A stretch of DNA of 64,000 bases from Mansonella perstans. Its lineage: Eukaryota > Nematoda > Chromadorea > Rhabditida > Onchocercidae. The notes under the pieces are model-generated. The model was not told the origin of the DNA and did no database searches. It saw only the letters and a program-made list of their open reading frames with translations. Numbering within the stretch: position 1 is the stretch's first letter; every line of letters begins with the position of its first letter. The stretch lies in contig JBAMDO010000036.1 of NCBI GenBank assembly GCA_037074765.1, positions 248,001 through 312,000 on the forward strand, written 5' to 3'. Position numbers and translations under genes: made by a program. Below, one piece after another: positions 43,101 through 55,200 of this stretch.

Positions 43101-44796
43101 GAACGAAAGGTAAATTTACTATAATTGAAATTATATATGACAATGATATCATATGGCAATTATCTATTTTAATTATCAACTCTAGGAAATGAAACGGTTA
43201 GATTAATTGCTTTGTAATTAATTTGTGCATTAATTTTAGTTAATTTTCATGAAAAAATACTGCGTAGAATGAGCAATTGACATTAGTGTACTGATTGAAA
43301 TGATATGATCTGATGTGATTTAGTGTAAAATATCACCATGAAATATAGTTAATTTTTGTACTTCGAGCAGGAATCATTTGTAGATAGCTGTTTATTGCCA
43401 TTCGAAACTGGATTATGTCAAGATAATGAACAGCTATGGTATTTTGATAAATCTGTGGGACACTGTAAAACATTTACGTATGGTGGTTGTGGGGGAAATC
43501 CGAATCGTTTCATAAATGAGAATGAATGCATAAATTACTGGTAATTGCTCACTGTATTATTTAAGTTATCCTCAGGAAAAGATGATCCTTATCCGAATGA
43601 AATTTGCTATTCATTCAGAAACATAATTAATAGTTAAAGAATTGGAGTTATCCAAGCAGTCTTGGATACCCTTATCCGATGAAACTGTTTTTTATTCATA
43701 ATTGTAATTTTTTTTACTTAAAAAAAAACGAGGTATGAAGTATTTATTATTTAGCTCTGTTCACATCTATAGAAGACAAGCACAAATAAATCGCCCAGCA
43801 CTTATCATAATTGGTTATAATCCCGTGCCTCAAGGATCAACAATAAAATTAAGATGTAAAGCTAATGGACAGTCTCCTATACGGTGGCATAAAAATGGTG
43901 TACTACTGCAGATTTCCAACGATGATCAAAGGATATATGTAACTATTTTCTGAACATTTAAATTCACCAAATTTTCCATTCGTTCAAGCATTATTATGGC
44001 ATTAATAATTTTATCACCACCATTTTTGGTATATTTCTTGCCAAATACACAAACCGTTACAGCTATTTTTAAAATTTCGAATTGCTTTCCACTTTATATA
44101 TTTTATTTGGCTTTATCTATATTAGAAGGTTTTGAATTTTACAAATGAAAAAAAAGAAATTTCAAAGATTCAAAATTTCAAATAATGTAACTTAGCTAAA
44201 TTTTATCATCCATTTGCAACATTTATAATGACAAATAGCAATGTAAAGTTTGATGAATTTGTAGGAAGACTGAATTATATTGACCGTTTATGCAAGATTG
44301 CCCTAAGTTCATTCAAATTAGCTTTTATGGAAATGTTCAGAAAAAGAAAAGGACACTGATTAGGTTTAATGTATATTTTATCAACGACTGCAGATGAATG
44401 ATAATAACAGTGAACTGCATATTACCAAAATACATCAATTAGATGTCGCCGATTACTCATGTTCAGTTGGAACAAATGCTATTTTATCCAATTCTGTTCA
44501 TTTAGAAGTTAAAGGTATCAAATTTGGCTTAATTTAAATCATTTAGCATTTCATTAAAACAATTAATGGTACTTACTGTCACTTATCGCATGTTTCGATT
44601 GAATTATAATCATTTGTACTGTTGAAATTCAATGTGATACATTTCAGATGTCGAAATGATGCAGTCATGCATGGATAAAGGTAATCAGAACATGTGTAAA
44701 CTAATTACTAAAATTGGATTATGTTCTAATCCACGATACAGTAGTTTCTGTTGCCATACTTGCTTTCTTTTTTTTATATCCAACAAGTCCACCTAG
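28158..44796 (+). CDS. mig-6: Papilin (MIG-6 orthologue), complete, 40 exons
   Basis: Extracellular basement-membrane glycoprotein; C. elegans mig-6 is needed for distal-tip-cell migration. Exon starts and ends: 28158-28250, 28653-28876, 28987-29203, 29347-29440, 29528-29701, 29793-29992, 30453-30555, 30823-30955, 31354-31518, 31693-31918, 32414-32554, 32626-32739, 32913-33031, 33203-33330, 33502-33715, 34044-34288, 34513-34668, 34839-35009, 35242-35397, 35523-35622, 35702-35817, 35962-36144, 36218-36417, 36542-36782, 36937-37134, 37725-37784, 37896-38153, 38298-38474, 38862-39035, 40939-41005, 41127-41268, 41647-41766, 41835-42048, 42148-42324, 42628-42819, 42903-43109, 43384-43540, 43755-43938, 44394-44514, 44648-44796. 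The sum is 2,169 codons plus stop with all phases matching. Order: signal peptide 1-20; RSKR 52-55; TSP1 about 78-105; ADAMTS-type cassette to about 350; six more TSP1 to 711 (the fifth degenerate); 11 GCCPDG-type repeats 711-1096; Kunitz domains at 1098, 1158, 1306, 1393, 1477, 1536, 1600, 1775, 1834, 1898 and 1967; Gln/Thr-rich linkers 1225-1305 and 1664-1774; Ig 2020-2120; PLAC 2121-2160. Confidence 0.95.
37457..37609. repeat. Four adjacent perfect hairpins in a papilin intron
   Basis: Inverted repeats follow one another: 37457-37473/37481-37497 (17 bp, loop 7), 37498-37509/37515-37526 (12 bp, loop 5), 37537-37556/37561-37580 (20 bp, loop 4) and 37582-37588/37603-37609 (7 bp). Stems are perfect. 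They sit in the intron between exons 25 and 26. They could be palindromic expansions or a structured intron RNA. Confidence 0.7.
39041..39137 (+). terminator. Possible intronic stop and poly(A) site for a short papilin
   Basis: If the donor at 39036 (GTGAGTAA) is not used, exon 29 reads two more codons and stops at TAA 39041-39043. AATAAA follows at 39132-39137. This would end the protein after Kunitz domain 6, at the start of the gene's longest intron (39036-40938). C. elegans mig-6 is known to make short and long isoforms; use of this site here is inferred. Confidence 0.3.
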
Positions 44797-44906
44797 ATTG
44801 ATGTTCATAGGTTTTCATTATCTTGTTACCCATATTATTCAAGAAATTAGTGATACAGGAGGAGATTTTCCACTGCGTTACGGACACTCCTAGCATCAAT
44901 GGCTTC

Positions 44907-44912
44907 AATAAA
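44907..44912 (+). terminator. Poly(A) signal candidate for papilin
   Basis: AATAAA 110 nt downstream of the TAG stop at 44794-44796. Confidence 0.5.
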
Positions 44913-45850
44913 ATTTTAATGAACGATACCTCTATGATGTGGAAAGTTAGAAAATTAAAGTTAAGCTTTCACTATTCATTGTCATATGTTACTACAAATT
45001 ACTTTTCCATTGTTTAATAAGCGTTTTGAAGATAGGACACTTAAAGTCATGTTTCACTCCTTCAATTATTCTATGTCGACATTTGTAAACTTTTAAAAAT
45101 TATTTATACTGTAGTTGATACAGTTTGCATACGGTTCGTTTATCGTACTCTTCAATTTTTTTTTTACTTACTTTGTATTATTATTAGACTTATACAATTG
45201 TTGTTCTTTTTCACCAATTTTTATTAAAATTTAGTCGTTTTTAAGATAGTACCATCAAAAGATTTGTTGCATTATTTTTTATCATTTTTACTTTATCACT
45301 TACGATTGAATATATATATGTCGCAAATGTTCCCAGTCAATTTTTGAGGAAACTAGAAATTCAACAGATGTACGATTTATGAAATGCAATATTAAGCAAT
45401 AATTTTCAGCGTAAAATGCTAATATTGCATATGTAAATTTATATATTTTTTAAAGGTCTACCTAAAATATCCCAATTGTCCTTACGGTTACATATATTTG
45501 TTGTTGACTGTATATGTTATGAAAAAAAGAATGAAATCATTTATTTACTCTCACTATGTTTGAGATTCAGATTTTTTATGTGTCGAAGTTTCTTTTACGT
45601 AATATTACGTGATTACATGAACACTCTATGGTTGATAAGAAAGTAAGAATTGATTTCATGTTTAAAATATAGGAATGGGAGAGTTGGCTTGTTAATATAC
45701 CTTCGAAATTAATTAAATATTCACACAAATGTAAAGCTAACAAAAAAAAATCAGTAATCGAAATTTAATATTTACAAATTTCCACTCTGTTTAAAGAATA
45801 CTTAATAAAGAAAAGCATGTAATGAAGCCTGTATACTTTCAATCCATCCA

Positions 45851-45856
45851 TTTATT
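45851..45856 (-). terminator. Poly(A) signal candidate for the PH-domain gene
   Basis: TTTATT on the plus strand, read as AATAAA in the direction of the PH-domain gene, about 265 nt past its stop. Confidence 0.3.
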
Positions 45857-46118
45857 ATTTTTATTTTTTTTTTTGTCTTTTTTAAAGAACAATGATTATC
45901 TACAGAACATACACAGACAAAAAAAAAGGATGCTCAGCGGAAGAAACAAGAAAATATGAAAACGGAAAATCACCGGTCACTTTATATTAATCATTTTTAC
46001 AAGGAATTAAATGTAAAATTTAGTGAGACAGACAGACAATTTGAAGGTTATTACAGAGACTAGAAAATACCGAGAAATAAAAAATACAATTAGACATAGC
46101 ATAATACTATTGTAAAAT

Positions 46119-48237
46119 TTACCAATCCCCTCCTCCGAAGTCACCACCGCCAAAATCATCGCCACCTCCTATGTCGTAACCGCCGGAATCATCATAGTCA
46201 CCTCCTACATCGTAACCCCCATAGTCATCATGGTCTCCTCCATCAACATCATAACCGCCATAATCATCTTGCGCATCCTCATTATTCGTTGTATCTATTG
46301 TATCGACAACAGTTGATGAATCCGTAATATGATCAGTTGTATCTCTATTTTCTGGATAACCGCTGTAGTAGTTATTCGTGATATATGTATCGTTGTCCTG
46401 AATTATCTTTCAGTAAATTCTTTTTCTATCAATTTTAAGAAATCTCCAGTTAATAAGCTGAAAACTTCGCTAAAAATTTGAACAGTAATCTCAATGAATT
46501 TCCTTATGTAATTGATTGATAGCTTTGCAAAGTGAAACCAAAAGCACTTATTTCTTTTTACAATACTAATTCAAGCAAAAATAGTTCGTTTTCTTTACAT
46601 ATGCAAGAAATTACAAGGTTTTATTTTTACCTGCACATATCCTCCACCAAAGCCACTACCCATTCCCAGATGTGATGGATAGCAGTGTCCACCCAAACCA
46701 AATCCAGAATGTAAACCACCACCCCACATACTACCTAGGCCGAAGCCCAGCAATGAGCCCATTAACATTCCAGTTCCAAGACCGGGACCACTGCTGCCAC
46801 CACCACCACCACCATACCCACCAAATCGTCCATAACCTCCTCCATTTCTGTCCTGTAAAGGAGACAATGACTGAAAAGTTTCACATTTTTTTACATCCTA
46901 AAAAAATAATAATTGGAACATCATAGCAAATTAGCTTACATTAATAATAACTGTGGTACCACCACCACCAGCACCAGCATAACTTGGAACGGTCGGAGGA
47001 TATACTGAAGGCTGCGGTGGATTTGCTGCTGGATTATATGCCGGCTGGCTGGGATACATATTGGTCGTTTGAGGTGGACTATTTGGATACACTGGTGGAG
47101 GATCTAAATTCAATAAGCTATATATACAAAAAAACGTTACTGCCTAATAGTCTTGGTAATGCTAAAGAAGTAAATTCCAGAAAGCGCTCTGAGAAAAAAA
47201 ACTGACTATAAACGGGCGGCGGCGCATTAGGTCCACTTGCTGGCAGATTTTGAGCATTAGCTGGAGAAGAATTCGGTTTCGGTAAGGTTTTCATAATCTC
47301 CGTGAACCATGACCTGAAAATAAGAATGCGCAAAACATTACGGAATACATTATGGATTATGTATGAAAAAGAAGATGCAAGGATATAATGCTAGATTAAT
47401 GCGAAATAAATAATGATTACTCAAGATCGGAATCAGAAGAGAACAAGAACCAATGAACTTTGCTTGCTTGAGCATCCGTTCCAATACCCACTAGATGATA
47501 CAACGAGTATCTCTGTGGCAATTCTGGCCGACGTACTGTAAATTAACGATAATCAGAATTTGTAATTTGAACCACTTCAATTATTTACATTAAGATATTC
47601 AAGAAATTCCAAACAACTAAAGTAATCAAAATCCGCTTCCATGTAAATTATATAACAATCAATAAAATACTTGACCATTAATCTCACGTTATTTTTACCC
47701 TGCTATCAGCACAAATAAAAGAATAAAATAAGATAATATCATGTTACAAGACGTTTAAGAAAAAGAAACCTGGCATTCGATCACACATTGGTCCAACACA
47801 CGTGTATGGTACCACATCTTTCAGGAAAACTGAACCTGCCGGTTTCGAATCATCCTAAAATAGAAACATATGAAACAAAATAGGTAATGGCTGAAAATAA
47901 GTTGCCTAAAAGAAGCTTAAAGAATTAATGATAACAAATACTTGATGCATTTGGATAACTATTAATGATAAATACAACATTTTGGTAATTATGGTTATGA
48001 AACTGAAGCAATTACAGACTGCAAATTATCGGTTGTTAAAAGAAAATTTCATTCATATCGATTCCAACATTAATCGAAAAAAATGAATGAAAATTAAAAA
48101 ATGACCTTTTTATCATACCATACAAATTCAGAATCACTAAATAGAACAACCCAACATTCTTTCCATTTTTTGCCCAATAAACCTGATTTATAGCGTAATA
48201 TTTCGCCTTCTTTTAATTTACGGTGAAAATCGCCCAT
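46119..48237 (-). CDS. PH-domain protein with PPxY motifs and Gly/Asp-rich tail
   Basis: Seven exons on the minus strand in transcript order: 48237-48106, 47854-47770, 47535-47421, 47313-47207, 47103-46940, 46852-46631, 46397-46119. Phases agree and give 367 residues. Residues 1 to about 118 look like a pleckstrin-homology domain: an opening KEGEILRYKS strand, KKWKECWVVLF, then VHWFLFSSDSDLESWFTEIM as the C-terminal helix with its Trp. It may be related to the PLEKHB/evectin group, but I cannot fix the orthologue. Residues 119-200 are Pro/Tyr-rich with two PPVY motifs, which are WW-domain ligands. Residues 202-275 are Gly-rich with a hydrophobic GMLMGSLLGFGLG core. Residues 276-367 contain a Thr/Asp stretch and imperfect DDYGGYDVGG repeats ending GGGDW. 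An AG just 3 nt before the ATG sets the start. An upstream acceptor for exon 6, 45 nt longer, stays in frame. Confidence 0.85.
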
Positions 48238-48255
48238 TTCTGAATCGAAGCAAAA
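48238..48255 (-). promoter_or_regulatory. Probable SL trans-splice acceptor of the PH-domain gene
   Basis: Read on the minus strand, a T-rich run and GATTCAG (ending at 48240) are followed by AA and then the ATG at 48237. A 2-nt leader behind a strong acceptor is diagnostic of nematode SL trans-splicing. Confidence 0.65.
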
Positions 48256-49527
48256 AAAAATGGATATTTAATTTTGATTGGAAAAAAAACGAAACGAAAA
48301 ACGAAGAATAGCAGTGAACATAAATGTTAAGGAATGATAAGAACAATATTTCATTGTAATAGATATAAACTTTTAAACATTTAAAAATTTTAAAAAGTGA
48401 GAAAAATTAATCAAATTGATTGATGATAGTAAGAAATGGATAGGAATGATTCAGATCAAAATTCTGAATTTTTTTTTTGTCTTATTGGTTATATGATCCA
48501 CTCCTTGTTCTTATTAGTCATATGATCTATTCCCATTATCTCATGAGCTAAAATATTACAAAATCGCAAAGTTTAAATAAAAAATCACAAAAGCTTTCAG
48601 ATCAAATGAATATAAATTTAATGATTTGATTACGGCATAGGTATATTAAAATAAAGTTATTAAACAATGCAAATAATTGCCAATCGATTAGTTGTTGTGT
48701 TGCTATCGAGAAGTGCTCAATAGTTCTTTCACGCTTTGTTACAATATCCGGTCCCATAGAAAATAGAGAATGTAAACAGCTCTTTGCCTATTGATTTCAG
48801 AACTAATTTGGCCGCATAGATGTAAAGTCTAACTCTCTAATTATGTTAGCAGAATGTATGGAAAGAGAGAGAGGAAGAGGTAAAAAATTTTCTACAAATG
48901 ATATGATGGTAATCTTTCATATACAAAACAATATTAATTGATAAAAAGTGCAAATTGAAAGGTTAAAAATGATATGCTTAGTTCTATACAAGAATTCAAT
49001 AACCGGATTTGCACCGATAAGATGTACCGAAATAATTCATACAATTACACTTATATTCCCAATAATAGTAATAAAACCACCGATAAACATTATGATATTT
49101 GAAGAATAACGCATACTTTGAGTTGTTATAGCTTTTATAATGGAAAAAATTAGAATATCATAAAAGTATTCGGAAACAGATAAGTGCTATAAATGAAGAA
49201 ATTATGCAAATTTAAAATAAGTCGGTGATAACAAACAAAATGCTGATAACATGATGACTACGTATTTAGCATTACACAAGGAAAAAATTTTAAACCTTCC
49301 GTAAGTAATGAGTCGATCGATATTTAGTGATAATTGTCGAGAAATACCAAAGTAACTTTTTACATAAACATGTGATTGCTTTCAATAAATTTGTATAATG
49401 TTGTTTTGTTCTCTAACATGTAGAAAGTGATCATGTTGAAAAATGTTTAAGGTTTCTTTGTATCAGTCTCTAAACTATCATATCAACGAACCATCATGTT
49501 TACGGTAACAAACAAAAGCATCCATTG

Positions 49528-49569
49528 TAACGACGATAGTCCTATATAGTAATAGGATTACCGTCGTTA
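49528..49569. repeat. Hairpin with 17-bp stem
   Basis: TAACGACGATAGTCCTA (49528-49544) and TAGGATTACCGTCGTTA (49553-49569) are inverted copies matching at 15 of 17 positions, with an 8-nt loop. In plus-strand RNA one of the two mismatches becomes G-U. Confidence 0.65.
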
Positions 49570-49642
49570 TAGCCTACCAAAAATATGTAATCTTCTAATA
49601 GGATTACCGTCGTTATAGCCTACCAAAAATATGTAATCTTCT
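49551..49642. repeat. Perfect 46-bp tandem duplication
   Basis: The 46 bp at 49551-49596, beginning AATAGGATTACCGTCGTTAT, are repeated exactly at 49597-49642. The unit contains the right arm of the neighbouring hairpin, so the left arm could pair with either copy. Perfect identity points to a recent duplication. Confidence 0.85.
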
Positions 49643-50006
49643 ATTTATGCATTTGTTAGTTCAATGATCTATCAGAGTTGTCTGACTAATTGCAATTTTT
49701 TTGTGGAACTTCAAAGGAAAAATTTTTTGTAACTATCATACATTATCCTCTAATTAAATAAAATTAGTCACGAAAATTATCCTCTAATTAAATGAAAAAC
49801 AATTGGTCACTCAATTGTAGTTTTTTATCATCATTTTAAAATTTCCAATTTTTCTTCTTCTAATTTCATCAAACTAACGGAATTATCGATGATGCAACTT
49901 AAAAGTTTCCATCTTCATTATTTGCTTGTGTAGACAAACTCTTGTTTAAAGAGCGTTTTGTGACATTTTAATCAATAAATCAATAAACCAATTAATCAAT
50001 AAATCA

Positions 50007-50253
50007 ATGAACAATTTCAAGAATCGCTTTTACTTCAAATTTTATGATGCTACGAATTGGGAAAAACAAAAAACATTCAATCGTGAAAGGAAAGCTGAAA
50101 AAGCTCGAAAAAAATAAGAATATGGACTATGCTGCCTTTGGATCAACAATTGATTATCTTATAGAAGAAATACGACAACGGCATAATGAGAAAAGGAAAA
50201 TGCGACATTTCAAATCTTCGCCATGCCCTTTTATTTTCTCCTCCCAGTTTTGA
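50007..50253 (+). other. Overlapping open frames, possible gene relic
   Basis: Two frames overlap: 50007-50117 (36 residues, with NWEKQKTFNRERKAEKARKK) and 50044-50253 (69 residues, with MDYAAFGSTIDYLIEEIRQR). Their compositions (Lys/Arg/Glu-rich, then a mixed amphipathic segment) are more protein-like than other open frames nearby. A one-base shift near 50110 would link the halves. This suggests a frameshifted relic or a chance open frame. No family recognised. Confidence 0.25.
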
Positions 50254-50432
50254 AATTTCATCACAATTCGAGAAAAATTCGTCATTTATTTATCTAACGT
50301 CATTTATTTTTAAATGATGACTCATCGCTTAAAATGAACTTCGAATTGCACCAAAATTTATCATTATATTATACTAATCAATATTGATTATTTATTTGTT
50401 ATTTTTAATATTATAAAGCCAACTATAAGCCA

Positions 50433-50434
<2 letters not shown>

Positions 50435-50496
<62 letters not shown>
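50435..50496. repeat. (GT)31 microsatellite
   Basis: Uninterrupted GT dinucleotides over 62 bp. Likely polymorphic. Confidence 0.98.
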
Positions 50497-50498
<2 letters not shown>

Positions 50499-52218
50499 TA
50501 TCAAAATATTTGCTAATCATATGCTTATATCAATATTGCTATCATATGATATGATATTAATATGCATACTATTATTTGCATGTTATTAAAATTTATGCTA
50601 TCATGTGCATAATATTAAAGTTCACAGTATCATCCGATTGTTATCATCAGCATATGTACAGAATAGATTAATTTGTTTCCAAATGTACATTGGAAATTAT
50701 TTAGCTCTTATTCTAATCACTTTTATTTCTTTTTGTTTAACAAAATGGGACAAACAATTAAATTATAATCAAAAGATATGAACGATGCAAACGTGTCTAC
50801 TATAAAATATATAATCTTTAAATTTTTGATAAAATTTTCATCATTGCTAAGTTTTATCTTTGCATAATCTTTCACCATTCTTTCCTAATCTACAAATGAT
50901 TCTGTGTAATTACATGATAAAATCATAATGTTTTTTGAAACTTGAAAATTCTCTCTAAGATAAATCTTTAACGAACATCTCTCTCTTTTCATGAAAAACA
51001 TTAACCATACATTAAATATAAAATAATAGTTAATAAAATGAGTTAATAAAGTAATCCATCTTTATTCTGAAATATTTTTGAAGTATTATGCTTTGGTAAA
51101 ATTTGCATTTCAAAATTCAGTAATTCCAATTTTAGATTTTAAATATGAGAATTTAGAATTTTCGATATTTTCTTCGTATTGTACGCACTAATGCTTGCTG
51201 CTATTTTTTTCATTTTTTTTTATTTTAGGTGCCATAAATTCTGTATTAGAAGTTAAAAAAAATAATTTGGAAATTATATTTAGTGCTAGAAATGATTGCA
51301 AATTGTAAAACTGATAAATGTTCATAATTAATTCTCAATTGATCGTCTGGCCTTTGAAGCAATATCACCTGCAGCCGAAGTTTTATAGTTGAACTGTGTG
51401 TAAGGGCTCAAATCATTTGTAGCTTATACATTTATGATTGGAGGATTTTGTGTTGATGCTTGTGTTAGCCTCAAACTCGGACTTGAGTAATTAAACTTTG
51501 TATTAATATAACGGTACAATCTAATACAGAATATCGATGACCAAAAAAGAGTAAAATGGTGAAGAGAATTAATCGTAAACGCTTTAGCAAATGATGAAGA
51601 AATAAAAGTGAAGAGTAAAAAGAAATTGTCGAGGAATGATGTAAAAAAATTTATTAACAAAAGTTTAAAGCTTTTGGATAAATGCCATGTTTTACAACGG
51701 AGATAAATGGGTTTGGTTTGGTTTACAGCATTTCAATATGAACTTAAAAGCAGGAAATGATTGTTTTAACTTTTTCTAACAATCGTACATAGGGTGTTAA
51801 AGACCAAAGGTTACAATATTCTGGCATAAATTTGGTTGGTTAAAAACAAGTGGTTCCTTAAAATGTGCCGAAAAAAACGGAATAAAACTTTGAACGTGTA
51901 TAAGGATTCGTTAAATCATTTGCATCATAAGCATTTTAATTTGAAACAATTCATACTAGAAAATTGCATTGTGACTCGAAAATTTTCTGACAAATAGCAC
52001 AAACGGTACAACGTATGTTACACTAATGAGAAATAGCAAACATTATTAAATTTGAATCAAACTTTGAACAAAAAACAAAAAACGAAATAAAACTTTGAAC
52101 AAAATGATCAAGTTCTTCTTGATCAAATATTTTAATAATAATAACAATTAAAATTTAAAATAAATTGATCAAATGCTTTGAAAATAATTATTAAAGGTTA
52201 AGATAGATTGATTAGGCA

Positions 52219-52259
52219 TTAGAACATTTTTACTTAATAATAAAATTAAAATGTTCTAA
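52219..52259. repeat. Short perfect hairpin
   Basis: TTAGAACATTTT (52219-52230) and AAAATGTTCTAA (52248-52259) form a 12-bp perfect inverted repeat with a 17-nt loop. Confidence 0.6.
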
Positions 52260-55200
52260 ACAAAAAAAAAAAAAGGAATTGATGGATAAAAAATGAGCAA
52301 ATACTAAGGATCATTGCAAATGATTAATTCATTATGCAGGTTGCTTTTCAAGAAATCGGAAAATAAGAAATTAATTTTAATGCTGATTTATTACTTTTTA
52401 TTCTATGGTTAATTATTTCCTACTGAAATTTTTGAGAAAAATATTGAGGAAAATTTTTAATTATTGCATTCTGCCCAGTTATTAAATCCTTAAAAAATCT
52501 AAACTTTTCCATTTTAAAAAACAAAAGAGATTTTTTTCGTTTTTTGAATAAAATGAACATAAATATTAAGTTTTCTTGTTGATTTTACAGCAGTTGAATT
52601 TTTTTTTTTGAATATTAATAAAAGAATGAGGAACTTAAATTTGGTGTATTGTTTATTCTATTTCACACTTTTTTTATTTTTTGCAATTAATAATTATAAA
52701 AAAAACAAGAAGAACGAAAAATAGAAATTTAATTAAGAATTTTGTTTTTTATGATTCAGGTGAGTGTAACTTCGAACTTTTATCATTTTTTATGTCATTT
52801 GAAATTTAACAATCGCAAAGTGTAAAAAGAATTCTCATTTAATTCATTTCAAATAATTTAATAATTAGTTAGAAGGAGGAGGACAAAAGAAAAATTTGGA
52901 CAATAAATGAAATAATTTGCGTGACATCAACTGTTTCTGAAATATTCTTTTAAAATTAAATAAAAATGAATTGGGAAAAAAATTGCAAAAAGTAGTGCCA
53001 TTTCGATGTCATCTTCAATGATTGCTATAAACAGAAGAATTTTTTTTTTTGGAAATTGTACATTTTTAAAGGATTTATTGTTTGAAAATTTTAATGATAT
53101 CAGCTTAACTACAACAACTTAACTACAACGTTTAGGGTTGTTTGCTTGCAAAGTTAAGGGTCGATTTATTTAGGACACGACATTAGAGTTTATTGAGAGC
53201 ACATTTCAGCTTTCTTCTTCTAAGCCTATTAAACCAAAATACTCGACATTTTGCAGTAATGGTTCCAATTTTCGTCAGTAAAGTGAGTACATAATGTTGC
53301 ATCTGTTTTTCTTTCCATTTTCATGTTGATTTTTCATTTTGATTCAATGATTATTGGAAAGATATGCTCTCCTCTACTTAAAAAAAAGCTTGAAGGAAAA
53401 GCGAAAAAATAAAGCCAAGCCTAATTATTATTCACCACTACAGAATGGTTATGCAAATAAGTGTAAACTTGCTTACTTGAAGTGATAATTAGGATAGTGA
53501 CTCATTATTACTAATATATTATTAAATTTAAATCTGATTGTTATCTAAACCAGATATGATAAAAATAATCGAGTATAACTCAGCAAATCAAAAATTATAT
53601 TATTAATGAATTATAAAAATAAAAATGTCAATGATTAATTTGGTAGTGTTTTTACCAAAGATTTCGAATTTCTAAAAATTTATTGAAGCATGAAAATGAA
53701 GAAATTTTTGCGCACTGCAATCAATGTGAGCAAATATTGCAAAAAATAAATGAAAAAAAAAATAGAAAAGTTTTTATGTGCTTATCGTTTCTTGAGTACT
53801 TTTTTTGCTAAGAAATTTTAAATTTCAAAGCATTTCATGAATAAAAAACATACGACAGACTTATAAGATCATTGCTGGAAATAATTACTTTTGAAAAAGT
53901 ATGTATCTACAGATATATATGGTCATTACTGGAAATAATTATATTCCTGAAAAAGCAATCCTAATTAATCACATTCATATCTGGAATAAGGGAAATACTA
54001 ATGGTCAAATAACTTGTGGTAATAGTAATGATAAATAATGATTATTGCCACTATTATTTATTAATGATTGAGGGATTGCTGATATTTTTCTTTGGTCATT
54101 GATTACTTTTTTGAAACTAATGGAAATGGCTGAGAGTGATTAGTTCGTGCTTTAAGTAAAAATTTCAAAATTCTTAATCGAATTAAAAATTATTTCAAGA
54201 TTGGAATGTTTGTTTGATGATGAATTTGAATGCTTTTATTAACCTTAATTCTCTAACAATTCGCGCATGTTTAGCGAGTTTTTGTCGAACTACAATTTTT
54301 TAATTTGTATTGATTGTGAGGGATTATTTTTAAAATGGAGTGGTAGCATTCAATTTATGAAGCATGAATTTATGAAGTATAGAGCAAAGAATTTTTATTA
54401 TTAATTGTTTTTTGAAATAACGAAGAAGTTACTACAAGTGAAAACTACAGCTTTGCTTCATTCTATTTTATAGGAAATTTCAAGTAAATTGCATTAATCT
54501 TTTGACAATTTTTTTTGTTAAATGTGAATTTCCTATGATTATTCATAACGAACAAAAAAAAGTGAAATTTTTTGAAACCAAATTCTTGCTGTCGATAATT
54601 GAAAAATGATCGATGACTTTTTAAATGTTTTCAGCTTAAACTGGTCAAAAACATATATTATTTGTTTCCGTATTTTTTCGTACTATTCAGTCTCAATTTT
54701 TTTAGCTCCACTAATACCGAATGGGTGCCAACAATTCAATTTCTAAAATATGGCACAATTGTAATAATTTGTTGTTTATAGCTGGGCATATTTATAGAGG
54801 TATAATTGAATAGATGTACTGCTTAAAATTTAAATCAAATTGTTATATAATTGATACTTTTCTTTCTTGAAAATCCTTTTTTTTCGTTCTATCATGAGAA
54901 TCTTTTCTTTCGGAGAAAATTTGGAAAAAAAAATTTATCATTATTTATTTTAATGGATTTCAAAAAGAAAGAGAAAATGATGAGAAAAAAGTGATATCTT
55001 GGAGAAAATGATATGATATCTGAAAATGATATCTCGAGGAGTACAAAATGAGTTGCTTAATAAACAATAATTATTGCTGAGCTCATTTTAAATTTTCTCA
55101 AATTGCATGACCTTTTTTGACTCGCACAATTTTTCCTTTTTTCGTGTTGACGCGTGCATCAAATATTTTTAACACTTCAATGTGATCAAACAAACGTGTT

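Larger units (their letters stand above)
44797..46118. other. Convergent intergenic region with 3' ends
   Basis: Papilin (+) and the PH-domain gene (-) face each other tail to tail. AATAAA at 44907-44912 is 110 nt after the papilin stop. On the minus strand AATAAA (complement of 45851-45856) is about 265 nt after the PH-gene stop. I see no coding exon between them. Confidence 0.55.

Noticed and set aside
43371..43383. Use of the GAGCAG acceptor for the last Kunitz exon
   Set aside because: Joined to the preceding exon (one leftover base) it gives an immediate stop; the acceptor ending 43383 keeps the frame and the first Cys.
43755..43776. Acceptors at 43772 or 43775 for the Ig exon
   Set aside because: Either creates TGA with the two leftover bases; only the acceptor ending 43754 restores the sixth Kunitz Cys and the Ig frame.
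51424..51660. 78-codon minus-strand frame
   Set aside because: Phe/Ser/Thr-rich translation typical of the complement of A-rich DNA; no gene context.
53257..53282. Tiny ATG exon between TTTTGCAG and GTGAGT
   Set aside because: Cannot join the GPCR (in-frame stop before its ATG) and no other partner exon found.
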